From Pseudomonadota bacterium (GTDB lineage Bacteria > Pseudomonadota > Alphaproteobacteria > Reyranellales > Reyranellaceae), in contig JAFEBU010000027.1 of assembly GCA_018242505.1 (NCBI GenBank), positions 62,001-126,000 on the forward strand: 64,000 nucleotides of DNA. Direction: 5' to 3'. Made by a program: the position numbers and the translations under genes. Below, piece by piece: positions 55,508 to 64,000 of this stretch. Position 1 is the first letter of the stretch. Every line of letters begins with the position of its first letter. The notes below the pieces were generated by a model. It was not told the DNA's origin. It did no database searches and worked only from the letters and a program-made list of their open reading frames with translations.

Positions 55508-55903
55508 ATGGCCGAGACCAAAGAGCGCAAGTTGCCGGCGCCGGCCACCAGCCCGGAGACGCAGGCCTACTGGGACGCCGCCGCCAAGGGCAAGCTCCTG
55601 GTACGCAAGTGCACGAGTTGCGGGCAGGCCCATCACTATCCGCGCACCATCTGTCCCTTCTGCTTCAGCGACAAGACCGAATGGATCGAGGCCTCGGGCA
55701 AGGGCACGATCTATTCCTACAGCGTGATGCGTCGCGCACCGGTACCCTACGCCATGGCCTACGTCACGCTGGCCGAAGGCCCGCGCATGGTGACCAACAT
55801 CGTCGACTGCGACTTCGACAAGCTCAAGGTCGAGCAGCCGGTGAAGCTGGTCTTCAAGCCGACCGACGGCGGCCCGCCGCTGCCGATGTTCACGCCGACT
55901 TAG
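55508..55903 (+). CDS. Zn-ribbon/OB-fold protein (DUF35), thiolase partner
   Basis: A 131-residue protein. The N-terminal rubredoxin-like ribbon KCTSCGQAHHYPRTICPFC has four Cys in CxxC...CxxC at about residues 38-53, followed by an OB-fold (GKGTIYSYSVMRRAPVPYAMAYVTLAEGPRMVTNIVDCD). Such proteins bind the preceding thiolase and help handle acyl-CoA. It begins 4 bases after the thiolase stop, with GGAGAGGGAG in the thiolase tail serving as RBS. It ends before a convergent monooxygenase, separated by palindromic repeats. Confidence 0.92.
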   Translation: MAETKERKLPAPATSPETQAYWDAAAKGKLLVRKCTSCGQAHHYPRTICPFCFSDKTEWIEASGKGTIYSYSVMRRAPVPYAMAYVTLAEGPRMVTNIVDCDFDKLKVEQPVKLVFKPTDGGPPLPMFTPT

Positions 55904-55912
55904 GACTGGCCG

Positions 55913-56022
55913 CCTCCCCAGCGTGTTGCCGGGGAGGTGCCCGCGTCTTCGCGGGCGGAGGGGCATGATCCCATCATTGCCGTATGACGGCGACACTTCC
56001 CCTTGGCGGACTCCGCCAAGGG
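55913..56022. repeat. Three palindromes between convergent genes
   Basis: Three hairpin-forming sequences lie in one 110-base intergenic run: CCTCCCC/GGGGAGG (55913-55937), GCCCGCG-TCTT-CGCGGGC (55939-55956), and CCCTTGGCGGA-C-TCCGCCAAGGG (56000-56022), an 11-bp arm with a 1-base centre. They lie between the DUF35 stop and the FAD monooxygenase stop, so the last could terminate both. The CCTCCCC arm recurs after urtE. The arrangement looks like a mobile intergenic repeat unit. Confidence 0.65.
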
Positions 56023-56029
56023 AGAAGCT

Positions 56030-57375
56030 TTAGGCCACCGCGTAGATGTAGCGATCGGGACGCAGCAAAGCCGCTCGCAGGCCATGCTGCGCGAGCCATT
56101 CCCCGCCGACGTCAGGTAATTGCGTCGCATCGGGCCTGAGATACGCGAGCCGTTGGCTGTCGCCCACGATGGCGAAGCGCTGACCGATGGCGTCGTCCAT
56201 CAGTCGCCCATCGGCAAGCCGCGGCTGCGGGAAGATCGTTCCTACGGGCGGCGGTGCGTCGAGACGGCAGCCGGGGCCGAGTTGCGGTTGCGGAAAGTCG
56301 AAGGTTTGAGGGCCTTCGGCGAAGCGTTTGTCGCGTTCGGCTACGGCCGCCGGATCGGTCGCCTGGATGACGGCGCCCAGCCGCACGGCAAGCTCGATGA
56401 AGGCCGTGACGTGTGGGCGCCGTTCGCTTTCGTAGGTGTCGAGCAACGGGTCGGGAGCCTCGCCTCCGATGATGGCGGCAAGTTTCCAGGCAAGATTGGC
56501 AGCGTCCCGCATGCCGGCGCACATGCCTTGCCCAAGGAAGGGCGGCGTCTGATGGCAGGCGTCGCCCGCCAGCAGGAGACGTCCCTTGCGCCAACCTTCG
56601 TGGATGACGGAATGGAAAGTGTAGACGGCCGCCCGCTCCACGACGGCGTCTTGCGGGCCGAGCCATTTCGCCATCATCGGCCAGAAGAGGTCGGGCTCGA
56701 CAAGGCGCGCCGGATCGTCGCCGGGCATCAGCATGATCTCCCAGCGACGCCGCTTTCCGCCGACATTCACAATGGTCATCGGCCGGCTCGGGTCGCAGAG
56801 CTGGATCGTGTAGTCGGGCAGGGACTGCACCCGCGGCGAATCAGGATCGCACAGGAGGTCGACGACCAGCCACGGTTGGTGCAGGTCGAGATCGTGCGCG
56901 CGACTGCCGATGGCACGTCGCACCAGCGAGCGGGCGCCGTCGCAGCCGACCACATAGCGGGCGTCGAGATCGTCGACCGACACGACCTCGTGGCCGAGAT
57001 GGAGTCGCACGTTCGGAGAACGGTCCAGGCCGTCGCGCAGTACACGCTCCAGGGTCGGCTGGTGAAAGTACCAGTTGCCGGCCCAGCTATGCGGACCGGG
57101 TCCCTTGATGCCACGCCGGACCATGAGCGTGCGGCCCATCGCATCGATGAAGTGCATGCCCCTGGAAGAGGTGCGGGTCACGGCGGCGATCGCCTCGGCC
57201 AGTCCCGCCGCCTGGAAGATGCGCATCACCTCGCCGTCGAAATGCACGGCGCGCGGGAGGGCATGGATGCCGACTTCCCGGTCGTGGATATCGACCGAGA
57301 GGCCAGCCTGGCCCAGCAGGTTCGCGAGCAGCGCGCCGACTGGCCCGCAGCCGACGATGGCGACGTCGGCGCCGC

Positions 57376-57397
<22 letters not shown>
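56030..57397 (-). CDS. FAD-dependent monooxygenase (MhpA/resorcinol hydroxylase type)
   Basis: A 455-residue flavoprotein hydroxylase. The GTG at 57397 overlaps the end of the CoxL-like gene by 22 bases and has no clear RBS; a start further inside is possible. DVAIVGCGPVGALLANLLGQAGLSVDIHDRE is the N-terminal GxGxxG. VGCDGARSLVRRAIG gives the DG motif and LLAGDACHQTPPFLGQGMCAGMRDAANLAWKL the GD motif. The segments QGMCAGMRDA and PPVGTIFPQPRL match 3-(3-hydroxyphenyl)propionate and resorcinol hydroxylases. It hydroxylates a phenolic ring with NAD(P)H and O2. Confidence 0.9.
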
Positions 57398-59712
<2,315 letters not shown>

Positions 59713-59791
59713 GGCGGTCCGTCCGAAATGGGGTGGAGATCGGGAACGATCATAGCGCACGACCCGGGGGGCTGTGCTAGTCATTGCTGCC

Positions 59792-61489
59792 ATGTCGAAC
59801 CTCGACCCCGTGACCCTGACGGTCATCCAGAACGGTTTGATCCAGGTCTGCAACGAGATGGATCTGGCTTTCGTGCGCTCGGCCTTCTCGCCGGTGATTT
59901 CCGAGGGCATGGACCGCTCCGACGGCATCTACGCCGCCGAGGACGGCGCCCTGATCGCCCAGGGCGAGCTCGGCCTGCCGGTGTTCGTCGGCACCATGCA
60001 ATTCTCGACCCGCGCGGTGATCGATCGGGTGAAGACCCACTATGCCGGCAGGGTCGATCCGGGCGACGTGTTCATCGTCAACGATCCCTATCTCGGCGGC
60101 ACGCACCTGATGGACGTGCGTTTCGTGAAGCCGTTCTTTTACAAAGGCGAGTTGTTCGCCTGGCTCGCCAACACCGGACACTGGCCCGACGTCGGCGGCA
60201 TGGTGCCGGGCGGGTTCTCGGCGAGCGCCACTGAAGTCGAGCAGGAGGGCCTGCGCCTGCCGCCGGTGAAATTCTTCAAGAAGGGCGAGATGGACCAGGA
60301 GATCCTGTCGATCGTCCTGAGCAACATCCGCATCGCCGACCAGCGCATCGGCGACATCAAGGCCCAGGCGGCGGCGCTGACCACCGGCGAGCAGCGGCTC
60401 ACGGCGCTGATCGACCGCTATGGCGCGGCGACCGTGCGCCAGGCGATCGCCGAGATGCGACACCGCGCCGAGCGCCAGATGCGGGCCAAGATCGCGGCGA
60501 TCCCCGACGGCATCTATGAAGGCAGCTCCCAGGTCGACAGCGACGGCGTCGTCGACGAGCCGCTCACGATCAAGATGAAGGTCACGAAGAAGGGCGAGGA
60601 CCTCACCTTCGACATGACAGGCTCGAGCCCGCCCTGCCGCGGGCCGATGAACAGCGTCATCGCCACCACTAAGTCGGCGATCTATCTCGCCATCAAGCAC
60701 ATCTTTCCCGACGTGCCGATCAATGCCGGCACCTTCGAGCCGCTGCACATTGTCGAACCGGAAGGTACGTTCCTCTTCGCCAGATATCCGCGGCCGGTGT
60801 CGGGCTGCGCGGCGGAAGTGAGCCAGCGCATCGCCGAAGCGGTGTTCGCGGCCCTGACGCACGCCATTCCCGATCTGCTGTTCGCGGCGCCGGCCGGCAC
60901 GTCGGGCAATCTCGGCGTTGGCGGCTACGATCCCGAGCGCAACCGCAACTACATCATGTATCTCTTCACTGGCGGCGGTTACGGCGGCTTCCAAGGCGGC
61001 GACGGCCTCTCGAACGGCTGCTCGACCATCGGCATCTCGAAGATGCCACCGGTCGAGGTGCTGGAGCAGTTCTATCCGGTGCTGTTCGACGAGTTCTCGC
61101 TGTGCGAGGGCTCGGGTGGCGCGGGCGAGTATCGCGGCGGGTTCGGCATCAACTATGCGATCCGGCTGCGTCGCGGCGAGGCGCGCGTGTCGATGGTGAT
61201 GGATCACGGCCGCACCGGTCCGCAGGGTGTGCTGGGCGGCAAGGACGGCGGTACCAACACGGTCCTCGTGACAAGGGGCAGCAAGAGTTATCGACCGCCG
61301 CATCTTTCCAAGGACCAGGACATCCAGATCGGCCCAGGCGACGTGGTGCGCGTGTCGACACCGGGCGGCGGCGGCTTCGGCGATCCGGCCAAACGCAAAC
61401 CCGAGCTGGTCGCCCGCGACATCGCCCGCGGCTACTACACGCCCGAACAGGCACGCGAGAGATTCGGCATCCGGCCGGCGGCGAAATGA
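59792..61489 (+). CDS. Hydantoinase B/oxoprolinase family protein
   Basis: A 565-residue HyuB/5-oxoprolinase B-like protein. MSNLDPVTLTVIQNGLIQVCNEMDLAFVRSAFSPVISEGMD begins the hydantoinase B domain. PGDVFIVNDPYLGGTHLMDV and the GFQGGDGLSNGCSTIGISKMPPVEVLEQFYPV region are signature blocks, and VSTPGGGGFGDP ends the domain. Such proteins open 5-membered cyclic amides with ATP and need a HyuA partner, which is absent here. The stop overlaps the next gene (ATGA). Confidence 0.92.
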   Translation: MSNLDPVTLTVIQNGLIQVCNEMDLAFVRSAFSPVISEGMDRSDGIYAAEDGALIAQGELGLPVFVGTMQFSTRAVIDRVKTHYAGRVDPGDVFIVNDPYLGGTHLMDVRFVKPFFYKGELFAWLANTGHWPDVGGMVPGGFSASATEVEQEGLRLPPVKFFKKGEMDQEILSIVLSNIRIADQRIGDIKAQAAALTTGEQRLTALIDRYGAATVRQAIAEMRHRAERQMRAKIAAIPDGIYEGSSQVDSDGVVDEPLTIKMKVTKKGEDLTFDMTGSSPPCRGPMNSVIATTKSAIYLAIKHIFPDVPINAGTFEPLHIVEPEGTFLFARYPRPVSGCAAEVSQRIAEAVFAALTHAIPDLLFAAPAGTSGNLGVGGYDPERNRNYIMYLFTGGGYGGFQGGDGLSNGCSTIGISKMPPVEVLEQFYPVLFDEFSLCEGSGGAGEYRGGFGINYAIRLRRGEARVSMVMDHGRTGPQGVLGGKDGGTNTVLVTRGSKSYRPPHLSKDQDIQIGPGDVVRVSTPGGGGFGDPAKRKPELVARDIARGYYTPEQARERFGIRPAAK

Positions 61490-62028
61490 CTTTCTGTCGT
61501 CGCGGGTTCCTTGCGTTGCCGGCCCTTGTCGTCGCGCCGCGCGCCAGGGCGCAGACGCCGCTGCGATTGCCCGAGCAATGGTATGGCGTCGAGGTTGAGG
61601 ACAATGTGTTCACGGTGCAGATGCCGGGCGTGCCCGACCATCGCATCGTGAGGGACGTGTCGGCGCATGGCACGCCGTTCCAGCTCCACTCCTACAGCCT
61701 GGATGCCGGCGGTTTTTCGTACGTCGCTCAGAGCGCGCTCTATCCCGGCGACGTCGATGCTGGAAATCCGCGCGTCATCCTGCAGGCAGCACTCGACAGC
61801 CGGGCGCACAGCCTCGAGGGCGGCAAGTGGAGCAAGATCGACTGGCGCCAGATACAGGGCGCGTCGGCGGTCGAATCGGTCGGTCCCCTGCGCGGCGGCA
61901 AGGCCCTGCGACAGCTCGTGCTGCTGAAGGGCAGGCGCTTCGTGTCGCTTGCTTTCCTCGGTCCGGTCGGATCTGTCACCGGCTCCGACGCCCAACGCTT
62001 CTTCAACTCGCTGAAACTGCAATCATGA
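61486..62028 (+). CDS. Small exported hypothetical protein
   Basis: A 180-residue protein whose ATG overlaps the hyuB stop. MTFCRRGFLALPALVVAPRARAQ is an N-terminal signal with the Arg-Arg pair and AxA-like site, so Tat or Sec export is likely. The mature part has PEQWYGVEVEDNVFTVQMPGVPDHRIV and the strand-rich QLVLLKGRRFVSLAFLGPVGSVTGSDAQRF. I do not recognise the family. It is also overlapped with the next gene (ATGA), so it is coupled to the asparaginase. A periplasmic binding or helper role cannot be assigned from sequence alone. Confidence 0.75.
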   Translation: MTFCRRGFLALPALVVAPRARAQTPLRLPEQWYGVEVEDNVFTVQMPGVPDHRIVRDVSAHGTPFQLHSYSLDAGGFSYVAQSALYPGDVDAGNPRVILQAALDSRAHSLEGGKWSKIDWRQIQGASAVESVGPLRGGKALRQLVLLKGRRFVSLAFLGPVGSVTGSDAQRFFNSLKLQS

Positions 62029-63044
62029 GCAAACCGCATATCCATGTCCTTGCGCTCGGCGGAACCATCGCCACGCGTCCCGATGTCACCGGCGCCATGC
62101 AGATGGGGCTGGGCGCCGACGACCTCGTGGCGGCTGTGCCACTGCTCGCCAAGATCGCCGACATCGAGGCGGAGACCGTGTCGCGCGTCGGCAGCCATTC
62201 GCTTTCCTTCGACCAGATCCATGCGCTCGCGGCCAGGATTCGCACGCTCAAGGCGGACGGCGTCGTGGTGACCCAGGGCACCGACACGCTGGAGGAGACG
62301 AGCTTCCTGCTCGACCTGCTGCTCGATCTCGAAATTCCCGTGATCGTGACCGCGGCGATGCGCAATCCTGCGCTCACCTCGCCCGACGGCCCGGGCAACC
62401 TGCTGGCCGCGGTGCGGGTGGCGGCCGACCCTTGGGTGCGGGCGCATGCGAATGCGCTCGGCGTCGTGGCAGTGATGCTGGACGAGGTCTACGCAGCGGC
62501 GGACGTACTGAAGGTCCATCCGACGCGACTGAACGCCTTCGCCTCGACCCAGACCGGACCGCTGGCGGCGCTGGTCGAGGACCGGATCGTGCCGCTCGCC
62601 CTGCCGGTGCGCGACGCGCTCGTCGCGGCGCGTCGGCGGCTGGGCGATGCGGCGAGGGGCCAGGCGTCACCGGTCGCGTTGCTCTGGATGTCGCTCGACG
62701 AGCCGGGATATCTGATCAATGCATTGCTCGCTGCACCCGATCGTCTCGGCTATCGCGGTGCGGTGGTCGCTGCCATGGGCGGCGGCCACACTCCGGAGCG
62801 AGCAACGGACAGCGTCGTGCGGCTCGCCACCGAATTGCCGACCGTCGTTGCGCCGCGCGCCGGCGGTGGCCCGCTGCTGGAAAAGACCTATGGCGGACCG
62901 AGCTCGGAGATCGCCTTGCGCAAGGCGGGCCTGATCTGGGGCGGCAGGCTGCATCCGCTGAAGGCGCGTATCCTGCTCGAAACATGCCTTCGGGCCAGTC
63001 TCGATCGTCCGGCGATCGCCGAGGTGTTCTCCGCTTGGAATTAG
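62025..63044 (+). CDS. ansA: L-asparaginase family amidohydrolase
   Basis: A 339-residue asparaginase/glutaminase (type I/II fold). HIHVLALGGTIATRP has the nucleophile Thr of TGGTIA-type motif at about residues 12-15, and VVTQGTDTLEETSFLLDLL the second Thr-Asp pair. TAAMRNPALTSPDGPGNLLAAV completes the active site. There is no signal peptide, so it is cytoplasmic. It hydrolyses asparagine or similar side-chain amides, releasing ammonia. It ends in a convergent overlap: its TAG lies within 4 bases of the DUF983 stop. Confidence 0.9.
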   Translation: MSKPHIHVLALGGTIATRPDVTGAMQMGLGADDLVAAVPLLAKIADIEAETVSRVGSHSLSFDQIHALAARIRTLKADGVVVTQGTDTLEETSFLLDLLLDLEIPVIVTAAMRNPALTSPDGPGNLLAAVRVAADPWVRAHANALGVVAVMLDEVYAAADVLKVHPTRLNAFASTQTGPLAALVEDRIVPLALPVRDALVAARRRLGDAARGQASPVALLWMSLDEPGYLINALLAAPDRLGYRGAVVAAMGGGHTPERATDSVVRLATELPTVVAPRAGGGPLLEKTYGGPSSEIALRKAGLIWGGRLHPLKARILLETCLRASLDRPAIAEVFSAWN

Positions 63045-63424
63045 GCTCTGGCCCGCTTCGCCGCAGCGAAGCCATGCATTCCCATCTGCCACTGCAGGGC
63101 GACGATCAGACCCTTGATCGGCTGGAGCAAACCGACACCCAGGCCCAGGACCAGCGGCGCCCACAACGTGGTGTGCAGCCAGTAGGGCGGCGAGTAGGCG
63201 ATCTCGACCCACATCGCGAGCGGCACGACGATGTGACCAACCAGGACGATCACGAGGTAAGCGGGAAAATCATCGGCGCGGTGATGGTGGAAGGCTTCGC
63301 CGCATATCTCGCAGCGGTCAGCGACCTTGACGAAGGCGCGAAACAGGTGGCCTTCGCCACAGGCTGGGCATCGACCGCATAAGCCGCGCATCAGCCAGTT
63401 GCCGCGAGTCGCAGGAATCGTCAT
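63041..63424 (-). CDS. DUF983 family membrane protein
   Basis: A 127-residue inner-membrane protein. MTIPATRGNWLMRGLCGRCPACGEGHLFRAFVKVADRCEICGEAF has two CxxC zinc-like pairs (CPAC, CEIC), then DDFPAYLVIVLVGHIVVPLAMWVE and a second hydrophobic hairpin with LWAPLVLGLGVGLLQPIKGLIVAL. Its function is unknown, although the family often neighbours cytochrome oxidase assembly genes. The start at 63424 has no strong RBS; the frame extends to 63472. It is divergent from the MocR regulator with 76 bases between starts. Confidence 0.88.
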   Translation of the reverse strand: MTIPATRGNWLMRGLCGRCPACGEGHLFRAFVKVADRCEICGEAFHHHRADDFPAYLVIVLVGHIVVPLAMWVEIAYSPPYWLHTTLWAPLVLGLGVGLLQPIKGLIVALQWQMGMHGFAAAKRARA

Positions 63425-63468
63425 GGGACCATCCTTCGTTGGTGCGGCTTGAATATCCGTACAATACG

Positions 63469-63504
63469 CCATACAATCAAGGACAAGACAGGCAATTTGT
63501 ATGG
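63469..63504. promoter_or_regulatory. Inverted repeat and direct repeats at the MocR start
   Basis: CCATACAA at 63469-63476 pairs with TTGTATGG at 63497-63504, the latter covering the regulator's ATG. TACAAT also repeats directly at 63460 and 63472, 12 bases apart. MocR/PdxR-type regulators bind direct and inverted repeats between divergent genes, so this may be an autoregulatory operator shared with DUF983. This rests on position and sequence only. Confidence 0.45.
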
Positions 63505-64000
63505 ATTGGCGACCTACACTCAGCGACCGTCGCGGCCCGATCTATGAAAACATCGTCGATGCCCTGGCAGCCGATATCGATTCGGGCCGGCTTCATCGCG
63601 GCGAGCGCCTTCCCACCCATCGTGCGCTGGCCGATGCGCTTGGCGTCGATCTCACGACGGTCACCCGCGCCTATAGCGAGGCGCGACGCAGGGGATTGAC
63701 CGAGGCCCGGGTGGGGCAGGGTACGTTCGTCGCCGAAAGCCGCACCCGCGCCCCGCGCTCGGCTGCCGCGGGCATCGAGTTCGACCTGTCGATGAACCTG
63801 CCGCCGGAGCCGATCGAGGCCGATCTCGAGGGCCGGATCATGCGCGGCCTGGAGGCCTTGCGGCATGACTACGGCATCACCGATTTCCTGAGCTACCAGC
63901 AGCCGAGCGGAAGCGAACGCGATCGCGGCGTCGCGGCGGACTGGCTGCGACGGCGCGTACGGACCGCCAAAGCGGCGACGCTGCTGATTTCGCCCGGCAC
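63501..64000 (+). CDS. MocR-type GntR/aminotransferase transcriptional regulator (partial)
   Basis: The window ends inside this gene; 166 residues are seen. MDWRPTLSDRRGPIYENIVDALAADIDSGRLHRGERLP and ALADALGVDLTTVTRAYSEARRRGLTEARVGQGTFV form the GntR winged helix. The C-terminal part has just begun the PLP-dependent aminotransferase-like fold (GLEALRHDYGITDFLSYQQPSGSERDRGVAADWLRRR). MocR regulators sense amino compounds or pyridoxal phosphate. The ATG at 63501 overlaps a candidate operator. It is divergent from DUF983. The target gene is unknown. Confidence 0.9.
   Translation, partial: MDWRPTLSDRRGPIYENIVDALAADIDSGRLHRGERLPTHRALADALGVDLTTVTRAYSEARRRGLTEARVGQGTFVAESRTRAPRSAAAGIEFDLSMNLPPEPIEADLEGRIMRGLEALRHDYGITDFLSYQQPSGSERDRGVAADWLRRRVRTAKAATLLISPG

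Overview
The window is a GC-rich, gene-dense bacterial chromosome segment. Codon use, the gene set (urtABCDE next to ure genes, MHS-type MFS, TauD, several short-chain dehydrogenases, single-chain acyl-CoA carboxylase, form II CoxL-like protein) and frequent GTG/TTG starts point to a soil or freshwater alphaproteobacterium, perhaps near Reyranella or Bradyrhizobium. The genus is inferred from general resemblance, not shown. I found no rRNA, tRNA, CRISPR array, phage gene, transposase or integrase.

Region 1 (1-20 kb) is mixed catabolism: an SDR and a luciferase-like monooxygenase, an FMN reductase, a single-polypeptide acyl-CoA carboxylase (BC-BCCP-CT) followed by another SDR, an orphan peptide-type ABC binding protein, a TauD/TfdA dioxygenase, an alpha-hydroxy-acid oxidase, an SDR, a PhoD phosphatase, an MFS transporter, a D-2-hydroxyacid dehydrogenase, a formylglycine-type sulfatase, protocatechuate 3,4-dioxygenase (pcaHG) and greB.

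Region 2 (20-32.3 kb) is a urea module: ureD-ureA-ureBC-ureE-ureF-ureG, a TetR regulator, a VOC-fold protein, then the urea ABC importer urtABCDE. The beta and alpha urease subunits form one continuous 683-residue reading frame. All metal-site residues of the alpha part are present, at a constant offset of 116 from classical UreC numbering. A near-consensus sigma-54 promoter lies just upstream of urtA, which fits nitrogen-limitation control.

Region 3 (32.4-44.1 kb) holds a D-aminoacylase-like amidohydrolase, then divergently an aromatic/CoA operon (old-yellow-enzyme, Mct-like family III CoA-transferase, 3-hydroxybenzoate/salicylate-type FAD monooxygenase, alpha/beta hydrolase, ABM protein). 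On the minus strand follow a possible clan-A glycosidase, a frameshifted doxX, and a polar-amino-acid-type ABC importer operon (binding protein, two permeases, SDR) with no ATPase gene.

Region 4 (44.4-54 kb) carries two tight minus-strand operons. One is class III alcohol dehydrogenase, MBL hydrolase, SMP-30 lactonase, SDR, CMD-family protein, SDR. The other is two family III CoA-transferases and a nitronate monooxygenase. A luciferase-like monooxygenase lies beside them. Region 5 (54-64 kb) has a small exported protein, a thiolase/DUF35 pair, an FAD monooxygenase, a CoxL-like molybdenum hydroxylase without its small and medium subunits, HyuB without HyuA, a small exported protein, an asparaginase, DUF983 and the start of a MocR-type regulator.

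The most notable item is the UreB-UreC fusion. Other points worth attention are the 10-bp-phased TTCTCAC repeats at 11.36 kb, the paired CoA-transferases, the six-gene FrmA operon and the frameshifted doxX.
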